DNA from: Streptomyces gobiensis
Lineage (GTDB): Bacteria > Actinomycetota > Actinomycetes > Streptomycetales > Streptomycetaceae
Reading direction: 5' to 3'
Length of the DNA stretch: 64,000 nucleotides
Assembly: GCF_021216675.1 (NCBI RefSeq)
Contig: NZ_CP086120.1
Coordinates: forward strand, 3,594,501 to 3,658,500
Positions within the stretch are counted from its first letter, which is position 1. Every line of letters begins with the position of its first letter. Shown one piece after another: positions 28,280 through 37,759 of this stretch. The position numbers were made by a program, and so were the translations under genes. The notes beneath the pieces are model-generated. The model saw nothing but the letters and a program-made list of their open reading frames with translations, searched no databases and was not told where the DNA came from.

Positions 28280-28556
28280 CTATACCGGCACCAGCGGACG
28301 GTACGGCCCATCCGGCAGCTCGACCCGAACACAATCGCCCGACCGGACTTCACCGCCCGTACGCACGACTCCCATAACCCCGGCCTTACGGACGAGCCCA
28401 CCGCCCTCGTCCCGCCCCAACACCTGAGCCAGCAACCCACGTTGGTAGCGCGTCCCGCTCCACACCCAGCCCGGCCAGCAGCCGAATGCCCGCCCGTACC
28501 GGCTTGCCGAAGTTGTGCCCCTCATCCCGGCTGACCGCCACCACAGTGCCCGGCAT
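28280..28556 (-). pseudogene. MOSC-domain protein remnant (internal deletion and frameshift)
   Basis: The N-terminal fragment starts at ATG 28554-28556 (MPGTVVAVSRDEGHNFGKPV and GIRLLAGLGVERDA), like the first 35 residues of MOSC (molybdenum cofactor sulfurase C-terminal) proteins. The C-terminal fragment in another frame gives RYQRGLLAQVLGRDEGGG and GVMGVVRTGGEVRSGD, like the last 55 residues. The central 120 or so residues, with the catalytic Cys region, are missing. An intact gene would be about 660 bp and this is 277 bp. It lies 49 bp from the polyketide synthase stop, possibly a scar of that insertion. Confidence 0.75.
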
Positions 28557-28605
28557 CTGGTGGGACTCCCCTCATCGCACGACCGGCGGCCCGCTCGGCG
28601 TCCGG

Positions 28606-31600
28606 TCACTCTTGTCCTGTGGGTGAGCTCGGGAGGCTGCTCTGCGGGGCGGCGTCCGGGCTCTGGCTGATACCGAGGCGCAGCTGGATAATCTGCGCGA
28701 TATCGGCAACGGTACCGTTGCTGCGCAGGAGTTCCAGCGGGGGGATCTCGATCCCGTAGCGTTGGTGAATGGTGACCAGGACCTGGGCGCCCATCAGGGA
28801 ATCCAAGCCGTATTCGTCCAGGCGACGGTGGGGCTCGAGCTGCGATGGGTCCATATTGAGCGCGTCGGCGAGCAGTTGGGTCAGGGTGTCCATGAGGAAC
28901 GCCAGGGCTTCCTCACTGGACATGCTGGCGAGAGTGCGCGACAGCTCCTCCAAGCTGGGGGCGCCGGTCTGGCCCCGCGCCGGGACCAGATCCCGTACCC
29001 GAGGAGTGTCGAGCAGAGGGAGCAGTACGCTCATCCGCGCCCAGTCGCCCCGGATGACGGCCGTGACATTGGCCTGGGCGGCCAGCAGACGCTCCGCCGT
29101 GCTGAACGCCTCGCCCGGGGTGAGAAGTTCAATACCGAGGCCTGCCAGGGATTCGGTCAGTTCGCTGCGTACGACATAGCCGGTCTCTCCGATGGCTCCC
29201 CAGGCGAGGGCCTGTCCGCAGTTCCCGGACTGCTGCCGTTGCCGGACCAGCGCCTCAAGGTAGAGATTTCCGGCGTTGTACGGGGCCTGCTTGAGGTTGC
29301 CGAAGGTCGCGCTGTAGGAGGAGTAGAGCAGGAACAGATCGCACTCACGGTCCCGAGTGAGGGAGTCCAGGACGGCCGCTCCGCCCATCTTGGGCGCCAT
29401 CACGGCGGCGAGCCGGTCGTCACTGAGGTCGGCGAGCGGGGCGTCGTCAAGGTGCATCGCGCAGTGCACCGCCCCCCGCAGCGGGTGGCCGCTGGTATCG
29501 ATCCGGTCGACGATGTTCCGCATGGCTGCCGGATCAGCCGCGTCGGCCGCGTACGGGGTGGCCTGGACTCCGCGCTCGGCGAGCGCGGTGAGCAGGGGCG
29601 CGGCTTCTGGGGCCTCCGCGCCGCGACGGCTGACGAGGGCCAGATGACGGGCGCCCAGGTCGGCGAGCCAGGATGCGGTCGCGGCCCCGAAACCGCTTGT
29701 TCCACCGGTAATGAGGTAGGTGCCCTCCGCGTTCAGCCGGGGTGCCCGGAGGATCGGTTGGACCAGCGGGGGCTCATCCAGTGGGTCGAAGGCGACGATG
29801 ACCTTGCCGATGTGCCGGGAGCGCTGCATCAGGCGGAATGCCTCGTCCACCCGGGCGGCGGGGTAGACGCTGTGCGGCAGTGGGTGGAAGTCGCCGTCCA
29901 TGATGAGGTCGCTGACCTCGTCCAGCAGCGGGCTGAGCTGCAGCGGATCGTGGATCAACTTCATAAGGTTCACGCCGAAGAAGGCGATGTTGTTGTTGAA
30001 GGGGCGCAGCGGCAGCGGCTTGTTCTCGTACATGTCCCGCTTGCCGAGTTCCAGGAAGCGGCCCCCCGTCCGGAGCAGGCCCAGGCCACGTGCGATCGCC
30101 TCCCCGGCAAGGGAGTTGAGTACCACGTCGACACCCTGGCCCTCGGTGAGCTCCTTGACCTGTACGGCGAAGTCCAGGGTGCGGGAGTCCAGGACATGGT
30201 CGACGCCGAGGCCGTCCAGGAGAGCGCGCTTGAGATCACTCCCCGCTGTGGCGATCACTCGCGCGCCACGCGCCTTCGCATACTGGATGGCGGCCAGCCC
30301 GACCCCGCCCGCCGCGCCGTGCACCAGCACCGTCTCACCCGGGCGGAGCTGGGCCAGGTGCCCAAGGCTGTAGTGGACGGTGGCGAAGGCCACGGGAGCT
30401 GTGGCGGCCGCGGCGAACGAGATGTGCGGGGGCAGGCGCCACACGGCCCGTGCGTCGGCCATAGTGTGGCTGGCCAGAGCGGCCTGCGCCACACCGGCGA
30501 CCCGGTCGCCCGGTTTCAGGCCGATCACCCCTGGTCCGCACGCGGTGACGACACCGGCACACTCAAGACCGAGCCCCTCCTCGGGCGGGATACCGTCCAC
30601 GATTTCGCTCGGAAGCAACCCGGCGGACTGCATCAAGTCGCGGTAGTTGAGGGCTGCGGCACGCACCTCGATAACGACTTCTCCGGGCCCCGGCTCCGGC
30701 TGCCGGGTCTCCTCCCAGACCAGCTGGTACATCAGACCGGGGTTGCGCACCCGCAGCCGGAAAGGCGCGGTCCCCATGGGTGTCGGCCGCGCCGCGGGCC
30801 GTTCCCTCTCGCGGGGGACGAACCGGTCATGGGAGGTCAGAACGATCTCATCCTCGTCCGGCTGGCTGAGCAGTTCGCGTACGAGGCGCCGTGCGTCGGC
30901 CAACACGTCGGCGCTACGGTGCAGCATTACCCGGCGGTTGACCAGGTCCGGCTGTTCGTTGGCCAGGCAGCGCGCCACACCCCATGGGGCCGCGTCGGCA
31001 GGATGGGTGCACTCGCCGAGGACGGGGAGGGCACCGCTCACCCGGGTTACCAGCCACAGTTCCGCGGTGACGCCGCTGGGGAGATGTGCGCAGGCGGATG
31101 CGATGGCGCGCAGCGTGGCGGCGCGCCGGGTGGCCTGTGCCACCAGCTCCGCCGGTTCCCCGGGTGAGCTGCTGCTGAGGATCAGCGTGATGGAGACCGT
31201 GCTGGTGCTGAGGTCACCAAGGACACAACCCCAGTCCTGTGCGTCGGTGCTGGCGGGGGCGGTACGCACGGAAGTGCCGTCCGCTGCCAGCGTGTCGGCC
31301 ACGGCCGGGGCCAGCGGATCGGCTGCCGCGCCGTCCGTTCCCCCGCCGTCGGCTTCCGGGCTCTCGGCGGCGATGACAAACGCGGTGTCCGCCCGGCGGG
31401 CGGGGAGGCCGGAGGGTGGCTCGGGGCTGCCGGAAGGGGTGGCGGCGAGGAAGAGCGAGTAGTGGTCGCGAGCGGGTTCCTGGTCGTCGCCGGTCTGGAT
31501 CACTCCGGTGAAGCCGCACCGTTCCAGCAGGACGGGCCACTGATCGCGGGGCAGCAGCAGTGAGTCGGGGCGAAGAGCCGTGTCGGTGTTGCTGTAGAAG

Positions 31601-34600
31601 CTGTCCAGCGTGCCGAAGATCGGTGCCAGCGTCTCGGCGTCGTGTGTTTCGATGCCCAGCAGCTGGCCCCCCGGTGCCAGCAGGGTGGTCACCCTCCGCA
31701 GTGCGGCGTCCAGGTCTTCCGCCGTGTGCAGGGAGTTGGCGGCCACGACCAGATCGAAGCTGTGCTCCGCGTACCCCTGCTCGGCCGGGTCCGCGTCGAG
31801 GTCGAAGGTGCGGTACTCGACGAAGTCGTAGGCGATGAAGCGGCTTTGGGCACGGGTGAAGAACAGCGGGGAGATATCGCTGAAGTAGTAGCGGGTCCGG
31901 TCGGCGGGAAGCAGCGGCAGCAGGGCGGCGGCGGTGCCTCCGGTCCCCGCGCCGATTTCCAGTACACGCAGGGTACGGTCCGTCGGCCAGTGGCGCAGCA
32001 TCTCCGTCAGCAGCGCCTGGGCGAGGCGGCTGTGGAAGCGGGTGACAGGGAAGGTGTCGTAGAACTGCTCGAGGGCGGCCGCGGTGGCTTCCGAGGCGAT
32101 GAGCTCCAGTGGATCGACCGCCCCACGCAGCACCCCCTCGAGATGCCGCGCCTGCTGTGCTGCCAGCGCTGTATACGTGGCGCTCCATGGCAACGTGGTC
32201 AGCGTCTCACGCATGATGGCGCTGGTGGGGAACTCCGCCGCGGTCAGACGCCACTGGCCGTCGTGTTCCCCGGCGAGCACCCCGTGCCGCTCCATCAGCG
32301 GGGCGAGGAGGGCGATCAGACGGCGGTGCTGTGCCGACATACCCGCTGAAACGAGGTCATCCAGGGAGAACGGCCCGGCGGGGTCAGGCAGCAGGCCGGC
32401 GATGGCCGCCGCGAGGCTGCGGGCGGTGAGCTCCTTGTGGGGAGTGATGCCCGCCTCGTAATGAAAGTCCCGCCAGCCCTCGCGAAGCTCGGTGATCCGC
32501 TGCCGCGCCGCCGTGGCGATCCGCTCGGGGGAGGGCAGCGGGGAGGGCCCGCAGGGGGCACCGCTGTGTGGGGCCGCCCGCAGCACGGTGTGGCAGATGC
32601 TCAGCGGGGTGCGCTGGGCGGCCGTCAAGCGGCGCAGGCGGCAGCCTTCCAGCTGGGCCGTGATGGCGCCGTTGTCGTCGGTGAGGGTGATGTCCCAGCA
32701 CACCTCACCCTCCGTACGGGACCGTTCGCGGACCAGCACGGCTCCGGATTCGGCCGGAGTGCCCCACAGCCGTACCGAATCCATGGCGGCGGGCAGATAC
32801 GCGTGCCCTTCGGCCAGGCGCCGCGCCAGCAGGGGCGCCCCGGCTTGCAGCGCCCCGTCCAGGAGCGCCGGATGCACGGTGTACGGGTCACCGGGCGCGT
32901 CATGCCGATAGGTGGCCACCACCTCGTCCCCGCCCACCCGGATGTCCCGCAGCACTTGGAAGCTGGGGCCGTAGCGCAGCCCGGCCGCCGCGCAGGACGC
33001 GTAGTGCTCCGCGGCCTCGACCCGGCGTGGGCAGCGCTGTCGCAGCGTATCCAGGTCGAGGGGCGCCGGCTGCCGGTGCAGCTGGGACCGCACCTGTGCG
33101 CGGACGTGCGGGCGCGGGTCGCCGCTCTGGTCGCCGGTGTGGCTGTCGGTGCTGGTGATCGCCACCGTTCCGGCGTCCGGCTCGAAGGAGACCTGGGTGC
33201 GGACGCTGGTGGCATCGGCCCAGGGCACCACCAGGGCATTGCTGATGTCGAGATGCTCGATCTCCACCGGGCCGCCCAGCACCGCCCGTCCGGCGGCCAG
33301 TGCCATCTCCACAAACCCGGTGGCGGGCATGACGACGGACCCGGCCACCCGGTGGTCGGTCAGCCAGGGGACCAGCGGCGGCTCGATCGTTCCTTCCCAT
33401 ACCGGCAGTGGCGCGGGCAGCCGTTCGCCGAGCAGGGGATGCTGGAGCTGCCCGTTCCCGCTGGTGCGTACCCATGACTGCGGTGTGCCGCACCAGTGCC
33501 GTTCCCGCTGCCAGGGGTAGGCGGGCAGGTCGGCCACCCTTCCCGGGCGCGGGAAGTACCGGTTCCAGTCGATGTTGGCACCCGTGGCGATCAGGGTCGC
33601 CAGGGCGGTGGTGACCCCTCGCGGCCCGTCGGTGTCGCGGCGCAGCGTGGGCAGGACGGCCACCGTGCTCCAGGGGCGCTTCGCGGCGATCCGCCGCAGA
33701 TAGGTGCGGAGCACCGGATGGGGGCCGATCTCAAGGAAGATGTCCGCGCCGCCGTCGACAGCCCGCTCGACCGCCGGGAAGAAATGCACCGGCTGGCGGA
33801 TGTTGTGCCACCAGTACTCCGCGTCCAGTTCCGTTCCCCGAGCCCGCATACCCGTGACGGTGGAGTAGAACGGGATCGTGACGTGGGCGGGTTCCAGGTC
33901 GGCCAGCGCCTGGGTCAGGCGTTCTCGCTGCCCGTCCATGGCGCGGCTGTGGAAGGCGTAGTCCAGTCCCAGATCACGGAAGAAGACACCGCGTCTGTCC
34001 AGCTCCACGCCCAGGGCGGCCAGGGAGGCGGCGTCCCCGCTGATGGTCACATCCTGGGGGCTGTTGATTCCCGCGATCTCCAGCTTCTCCTGGTAAGAGG
34101 TGAGTTCGTCTTCCAGCTGTTCCGGTGCCAGTCCAACCGCCGCCATCCGCCCCGTACCGGCCGTGTCCGCCTGCACCCGGCTGCGTTCGGCGATCACCTG
34201 TGCCGCCTGGGCGAGGCTGAGGGCGCCGCTGGTGTGGGCTGCGGCGACCTCCCCGACGCTGTGCCCGAGCGCCGCGCAGGGCTCGACCCCATAGGCGCGC
34301 AGCATGGCCACCACCGCCACCTGGACCGTGAACAGCAGCGGCTGCGCGACCTCGGTGGCCGCGAGCCGCCAGCGTTCCGGCGCGGCGGCCAGCTCCTCCG
34401 CCACGGACCAGCCCAGAAGCGGCGTCAACTCCCTGTCCACCAACATCACCGTCTCGCGGAAGACCGTGTCCTGGGCGAGGAGGTCGGCGCCCATACCCGC
34501 CCACTGCGAGCCATTGCCGGAGAAGACGAATGCCACCCGACCGCCGGTCACGGCCTTGGCGGTAGCGCCGACCGCGTGGGCTTGGACTGCTTGCGACTCT

Positions 34601-36183
34601 CCCGGTGGCGCCTCCCCGGCGAGCGCGGTGAACTCCCGGGCGGCCTCATCCGGTGTCTGCGCCAGCACCACCGCGCGGTGCTCATGCTTGCCGCGCCGCA
34701 TACAGGAGGTGTACGCGAGGTCGTAGAACTCCTCCGGCGCGGCGGCCAACAGGCGCTGTGCGGTCTTGTTGACCGCTTCGGTCAGAGCCCCGGCCGAGCG
34801 CGCGGAGACCAGCACCGGGAGCCCTTCGGCGGGCGGCGTCCAGCTGTCCGCTTCCGGGCGGGAGGGTTCCGTACGGGGTGGCGCGGAGGTGAGGATGACG
34901 TGGGCGTTGGAGCCGCCGAAGCCAAAAGAGTTGACGCCCACGGTGGGCCGCTCGGTGGCGGGCAGGGCACGCGTGTCGCTGGTTACGCTCAGGCCCAGCC
35001 CGGTGAAGTCGATGTCCGGATGCGGCGGGTCCGCGTGCAGTGAGGGGGGCACCGTGTGGTGCCGCAGCACCAGCAGCGCCTTGCACAGTCCCGCCATGCC
35101 GGAGGCGGGCTCCAGATGGCCCACATTGGTCTTGACCGAGCCGATGGGCAGGGCACTGGCGGTACGGCGGATTCCCAGCGCACGGCCGATGGCGGTGGCC
35201 TCCAGCGGATCGCCGACCGGGGTACCGGTGCCGTGCGCCTCAAAATAGACCAGCTCGTCCGGGTGTACCCCCGATTCCGCGTAGACCCGGCGCAGCAGTT
35301 CCTCCTGTGCCACCGGGTTCGGCAAGGACAGGCCCATGGTCTTGCCGTCGCTGTTGGAGCCGCTGCCCAAGATCACACCATGGATCCGGTCGCCGTCGGT
35401 GAGGGCATCCCCGAGCCGCTTGAGCAGCACCATGCCGCCGCCTTCGGCCCGTACGAACCCGTCGGCGTGTGCGGAGAAGGCCGCGCACTTTCCCCGTACG
35501 GAGAGCATGGACGCCTGCGAGAAACCGACATAGTGGAAGGGGCTGAGCAGAATATTGGCACCACCGCACAGCGCCGCCCGGCTGGTGTTCGCCCACAGGG
35601 TGTGACAGGCACGGTCCAGCGCGACCAGCGACGAGGAGCACGCGGTGTCGATCGCCATGCTGGGGCCATGCAGGTCGAACGCGTGGGAGAGACGGTTCGC
35701 CGCGATGGACGAGGCGGCGCCCGACATGGTGTACGCGTTGACAGTGCGCAACGACGCCATTTGCAAGGCCCCGTAGGAGGCATCGGAGATGCCGACGTAT
35801 ACGGCGGTGTCCGACCCGGCCAGCGTCGCGGAATCGATGGCCGCGTCGTCCAGCGCCTCGGCGGTCAGCTCCAGCAGGAGCCGGTGCTGTGGATCCATCT
35901 GGGCCGCCTCCTTGGGGGAAATCCCGAAGTAGGCGGCGTCGAAACCCGTGATGTCGTCGAGGAAGCCACCCGCCGCGGTGTAGCTCCTGCCCGTACGGGG
36001 CATCGCGGTGTCGATATACCGCTCCCTCTGGAACCGGTCCGCCGGCACCTCGCTGACCAGGTCGCGTCCCTGCCGCAGCGCGACCCAGAGCTCGTCGAGG
36101 CCACTGATACCCCCGGGGAAGCGGCAGGCAGCCCCCACGATGGCGATCGCGCGTTCAGCCTCGGCGTCCTGGTGTCGACACAT
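28606..36183 (-). CDS. Highly reducing iterative-type type I polyketide synthase (KS-AT-DH-CMeT-ER-KR-ACP)
   Basis: A single-module PKS of 2525 residues. KS is at 10-430 (active Cys182 in DTACSSS, His317, KTNVGH with His356). AT is at 550-860 (GHSVGE, Ser642, and YAFH at 742-745). DH is at 915-1190 (His944 in TDHRVAG, Asp1109). A C-methyltransferase is at 1370-1580 (VLEIGAGTGGT). ER is at 1815-2130 (LVHGAAGGVG). KR is at 2150-2385 (GGTSGFG, Tyr2302, B-type LDD at 2245-2247). ACP is at 2425-2505 (Ser2462 in YGLDSL). Every catalytic motif is intact and there is no thioesterase or docking domain. The order is that of fungal highly reducing PKSs, so iterative assembly of a reduced, methylated chain is inferred. 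The ATG follows GAGGAGG. Confidence 0.93.
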   Translation of the reverse strand: MCRHQDAEAERAIAIVGAACRFPGGISGLDELWVALRQGRDLVSEVPADRFQRERYIDTAMPRTGRSYTAAGGFLDDITGFDAAYFGISPKEAAQMDPQHRLLLELTAEALDDAAIDSATLAGSDTAVYVGISDASYGALQMASLRTVNAYTMSGAASSIAANRLSHAFDLHGPSMAIDTACSSSLVALDRACHTLWANTSRAALCGGANILLSPFHYVGFSQASMLSVRGKCAAFSAHADGFVRAEGGGMVLLKRLGDALTDGDRIHGVILGSGSNSDGKTMGLSLPNPVAQEELLRRVYAESGVHPDELVYFEAHGTGTPVGDPLEATAIGRALGIRRTASALPIGSVKTNVGHLEPASGMAGLCKALLVLRHHTVPPSLHADPPHPDIDFTGLGLSVTSDTRALPATERPTVGVNSFGFGGSNAHVILTSAPPRTEPSRPEADSWTPPAEGLPVLVSARSAGALTEAVNKTAQRLLAAAPEEFYDLAYTSCMRRGKHEHRAVVLAQTPDEAAREFTALAGEAPPGESQAVQAHAVGATAKAVTGGRVAFVFSGNGSQWAGMGADLLAQDTVFRETVMLVDRELTPLLGWSVAEELAAAPERWRLAATEVAQPLLFTVQVAVVAMLRAYGVEPCAALGHSVGEVAAAHTSGALSLAQAAQVIAERSRVQADTAGTGRMAAVGLAPEQLEDELTSYQEKLEIAGINSPQDVTISGDAASLAALGVELDRRGVFFRDLGLDYAFHSRAMDGQRERLTQALADLEPAHVTIPFYSTVTGMRARGTELDAEYWWHNIRQPVHFFPAVERAVDGGADIFLEIGPHPVLRTYLRRIAAKRPWSTVAVLPTLRRDTDGPRGVTTALATLIATGANIDWNRYFPRPGRVADLPAYPWQRERHWCGTPQSWVRTSGNGQLQHPLLGERLPAPLPVWEGTIEPPLVPWLTDHRVAGSVVMPATGFVEMALAAGRAVLGGPVEIEHLDISNALVVPWADATSVRTQVSFEPDAGTVAITSTDSHTGDQSGDPRPHVRAQVRSQLHRQPAPLDLDTLRQRCPRRVEAAEHYASCAAAGLRYGPSFQVLRDIRVGGDEVVATYRHDAPGDPYTVHPALLDGALQAGAPLLARRLAEGHAYLPAAMDSVRLWGTPAESGAVLVRERSRTEGEVCWDITLTDDNGAITAQLEGCRLRRLTAAQRTPLSICHTVLRAAPHSGAPCGPSPLPSPERIATAARQRITELREGWRDFHYEAGITPHKELTARSLAAAIAGLLPDPAGPFSLDDLVSAGMSAQHRRLIALLAPLMERHGVLAGEHDGQWRLTAAEFPTSAIMRETLTTLPWSATYTALAAQQARHLEGVLRGAVDPLELIASEATAAALEQFYDTFPVTRFHSRLAQALLTEMLRHWPTDRTLRVLEIGAGTGGTAAALLPLLPADRTRYYFSDISPLFFTRAQSRFIAYDFVEYRTFDLDADPAEQGYAEHSFDLVVAANSLHTAEDLDAALRRVTTLLAPGGQLLGIETHDAETLAPIFGTLDSFYSNTDTALRPDSLLLPRDQWPVLLERCGFTGVIQTGDDQEPARDHYSLFLAATPSGSPEPPSGLPARRADTAFVIAAESPEADGGGTDGAAADPLAPAVADTLAADGTSVRTAPASTDAQDWGCVLGDLSTSTVSITLILSSSSPGEPAELVAQATRRAATLRAIASACAHLPSGVTAELWLVTRVSGALPVLGECTHPADAAPWGVARCLANEQPDLVNRRVMLHRSADVLADARRLVRELLSQPDEDEIVLTSHDRFVPRERERPAARPTPMGTAPFRLRVRNPGLMYQLVWEETRQPEPGPGEVVIEVRAAALNYRDLMQSAGLLPSEIVDGIPPEEGLGLECAGVVTACGPGVIGLKPGDRVAGVAQAALASHTMADARAVWRLPPHISFAAAATAPVAFATVHYSLGHLAQLRPGETVLVHGAAGGVGLAAIQYAKARGARVIATAGSDLKRALLDGLGVDHVLDSRTLDFAVQVKELTEGQGVDVVLNSLAGEAIARGLGLLRTGGRFLELGKRDMYENKPLPLRPFNNNIAFFGVNLMKLIHDPLQLSPLLDEVSDLIMDGDFHPLPHSVYPAARVDEAFRLMQRSRHIGKVIVAFDPLDEPPLVQPILRAPRLNAEGTYLITGGTSGFGAATASWLADLGARHLALVSRRGAEAPEAAPLLTALAERGVQATPYAADAADPAAMRNIVDRIDTSGHPLRGAVHCAMHLDDAPLADLSDDRLAAVMAPKMGGAAVLDSLTRDRECDLFLLYSSYSATFGNLKQAPYNAGNLYLEALVRQRQQSGNCGQALAWGAIGETGYVVRSELTESLAGLGIELLTPGEAFSTAERLLAAQANVTAVIRGDWARMSVLLPLLDTPRVRDLVPARGQTGAPSLEELSRTLASMSSEEALAFLMDTLTQLLADALNMDPSQLEPHRRLDEYGLDSLMGAQVLVTIHQRYGIEIPPLELLRSNGTVADIAQIIQLRLGISQSPDAAPQSSLPSSPTGQE

Positions 36184-36408
36184 ATGCGCGGCCTCCTCAT
36201 CGATGGCGGCTATGGCGGCTTCCTCGCCTCATTGGTGGCCGCACGGTGCTCCTTGGGAAGTGCCACAGCACGCTGTTCACTCAATCGAGGCGAGAGTTCC
36301 CGCTGGTTCCATGGCTCTTTCGAGTGGTTAGGGGGCAGCATCCCGGTGAGGGCCATGCCAGTGCTGTGGTGTCTTTCTGCCGACACTCGGCGCAGGAAGG
36401 AGCTCGCC
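36184..36408. promoter_or_regulatory. Divergent promoter region of the PKS and reductase genes
   Basis: A 225-bp gap, lower in GC than its flanks, between PKS (-) and SDR (+). CACAGCAC (36264-36271) and its complement GTGCTGTG (36361-36368) lie symmetrically within it. Both genes have good ribosome sites at its ends. Shared regulation from here is inference; no -10/-35 pair was assigned. Confidence 0.45.
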
Positions 36409-37515
36409 ATGTCAGTACTGTTCACCGGTGCCACCGGATTCCTCGGCAGCCGTCTCTTGCGTGAACTGCTCACCGAGGAGTCCGACGAAGCGATCACCGT
36501 CCTCGGTCGTGGAGCCCCCGACTCACTGCGCGACCGCGTGCGGACGGCCGTGTCCGGGGCAGGCACCCAGCCGCTCGCCCCAAGCGCGTGGGACCGCCTG
36601 CGCTACATCAGCGCCGACCTCACCTTGCCCCGACTCGGCCTCAGCGCGGGCGACCGCGCACGGGCGACCAAGGGCGTCAGGACCCTGTGGCACTGCGCCG
36701 GGCTGGTGGCTCTCCTGGGCGACCCGGCCCCCGTGTTCAAGACCAATGTTCTGGGGACCCGCGGCGTGCTTGAACTCGCCGATGAGGCGGTCGGCGCGCA
36801 TCTGCTGCACATCAGCACGGCCTTTGTCGCCGGCGGTCGGCGAAGTGGACACATCCTGGAGACTGACCTCAGTGAAGACGAGGGTTTCCAGACCTACTAC
36901 GAGGAGAGCAAGTACACGGCCGAACGCGCGGTCCATGCCTGGGCCCAGCGCAATGGCCGCACCGTTACCGTCCTGCGCCCCAGCCTGCTCGTCGACGACC
37001 GGGTCACCCCGCAAGGACTGCCAGGCCAGCCGCTTGACTTGCTCATCCAGCTCATCGACGGTGTGCTGCGCGACAAGGGGCATGAGGGTGACGGAGACAT
37101 CCATGTCGAGGGGATGCGATTTCGGCTGCGGGGCGATTCTGAGAGCGCCATCAACCTGGTCCCTGTGGAGTACGCGGCTCGGGCCATGGTGCGTATCGCG
37201 GCCCGCCGTTCCGGTGCGGGGGTGCGCACGGTGCATGTCACCCACCCGCACAACACCTCCTTCGAAACCACCCTGCGAGCCTTTGAGGCCCGCTATCCAG
37301 GACTGAAGGTGTCTTTGACGCCGACCGTCACCAACCCCACCCCATATGAGTCCGCTGCCATGCAACAAGCGTCGAATCTGCTCGCCATGGGCGCACATCA
37401 CCGCACCTACGACCGCGCGAACCTGCTCCAGCTCGTCGCCGACCTCCCCGACCCGCCCCCCATCAACAGCCAGTACCTGACCCGAGCCCTGACCCACCCC
37501 AAACCTGCCCCGTAA
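36409..37515 (+). CDS. SDR of the NAD_binding_4/thioester-reductase type
   Basis: A 368-residue extended SDR. The nucleotide motif TGATGFLGSRLL is at residues 7-18. A STAFVAGG strand and catalytic Tyr164-x3-Lys168 (YYEESK) follow, and the C-terminal half carries substrate residues. The start VLFTGATGFLG and the HISTAFVAG segment match Lys2/NRPS-type thioester reductases and fatty acyl-CoA reductases. These cut acyl thioesters to aldehydes or alcohols with NADPH. Next to a PKS lacking a thioesterase, it is a likely chain-release enzyme acting in trans, but a keto-reducing tailoring role cannot be excluded. The ATG follows AGGAAGGAG. Confidence 0.85.
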   Translation: MSVLFTGATGFLGSRLLRELLTEESDEAITVLGRGAPDSLRDRVRTAVSGAGTQPLAPSAWDRLRYISADLTLPRLGLSAGDRARATKGVRTLWHCAGLVALLGDPAPVFKTNVLGTRGVLELADEAVGAHLLHISTAFVAGGRRSGHILETDLSEDEGFQTYYEESKYTAERAVHAWAQRNGRTVTVLRPSLLVDDRVTPQGLPGQPLDLLIQLIDGVLRDKGHEGDGDIHVEGMRFRLRGDSESAINLVPVEYAARAMVRIAARRSGAGVRTVHVTHPHNTSFETTLRAFEARYPGLKVSLTPTVTNPTPYESAAMQQASNLLAMGAHHRTYDRANLLQLVADLPDPPPINSQYLTRALTHPKPAP

Positions 37516-37547
37516 TCTGCCACGCTGTGAGCACTCAGCCTCCCAGT

Positions 37548-37712
37548 GTTGTGGGCAGTCGTTCCGCAGGGCGGAACGGGTGGGCACAACACCCGGCCAC
37601 CGAAGCCGCACCGGCCACCCCCGGGGCCCGGGGCGACGCCCCGGTTTCCGGGAAGGGGCGGGCATAGGGGAAACCCACCCACAGCACGAGAACCCCGCCC
37701 CCCCCGGAACGG
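37548..37712 (+). repeat. Intergenic hairpin repeat, copy 4
   Basis: Module A (37548-37590) is identical in its 43-nt core to copy 3. It is followed by a shortened spacer, a GGGGCGACGCCCC hairpin and the GGAAGGGGCGGGCATA and AACCCACCCACAGCAC tracts. It lies between the convergent reductase and sdhB. Confidence 0.85.
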
Positions 37713-37720
37713 GGTCCTCG

Positions 37721-37752
37721 GCAACGCCAAAGCGCCGCAACGCCAAAGCGCC
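37721..37752 (+). repeat. 16-bp tandem duplication before sdhB end
   Basis: Two perfect copies of GCAACGCCAAAGCGCC lie directly head to tail, seven bp from the sdhB stop. This is probably a recent replication-slippage duplication. Confidence 0.8.
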
Positions 37753-37759
37753 GCCATCC

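Noticed and set aside
28762-31167. An 801-codon plus-strand frame inside the PKS
   Set aside because: It is antisense to the ER-KR-ACP region of the PKS, which has intact motifs. High GC makes long antisense frames common.
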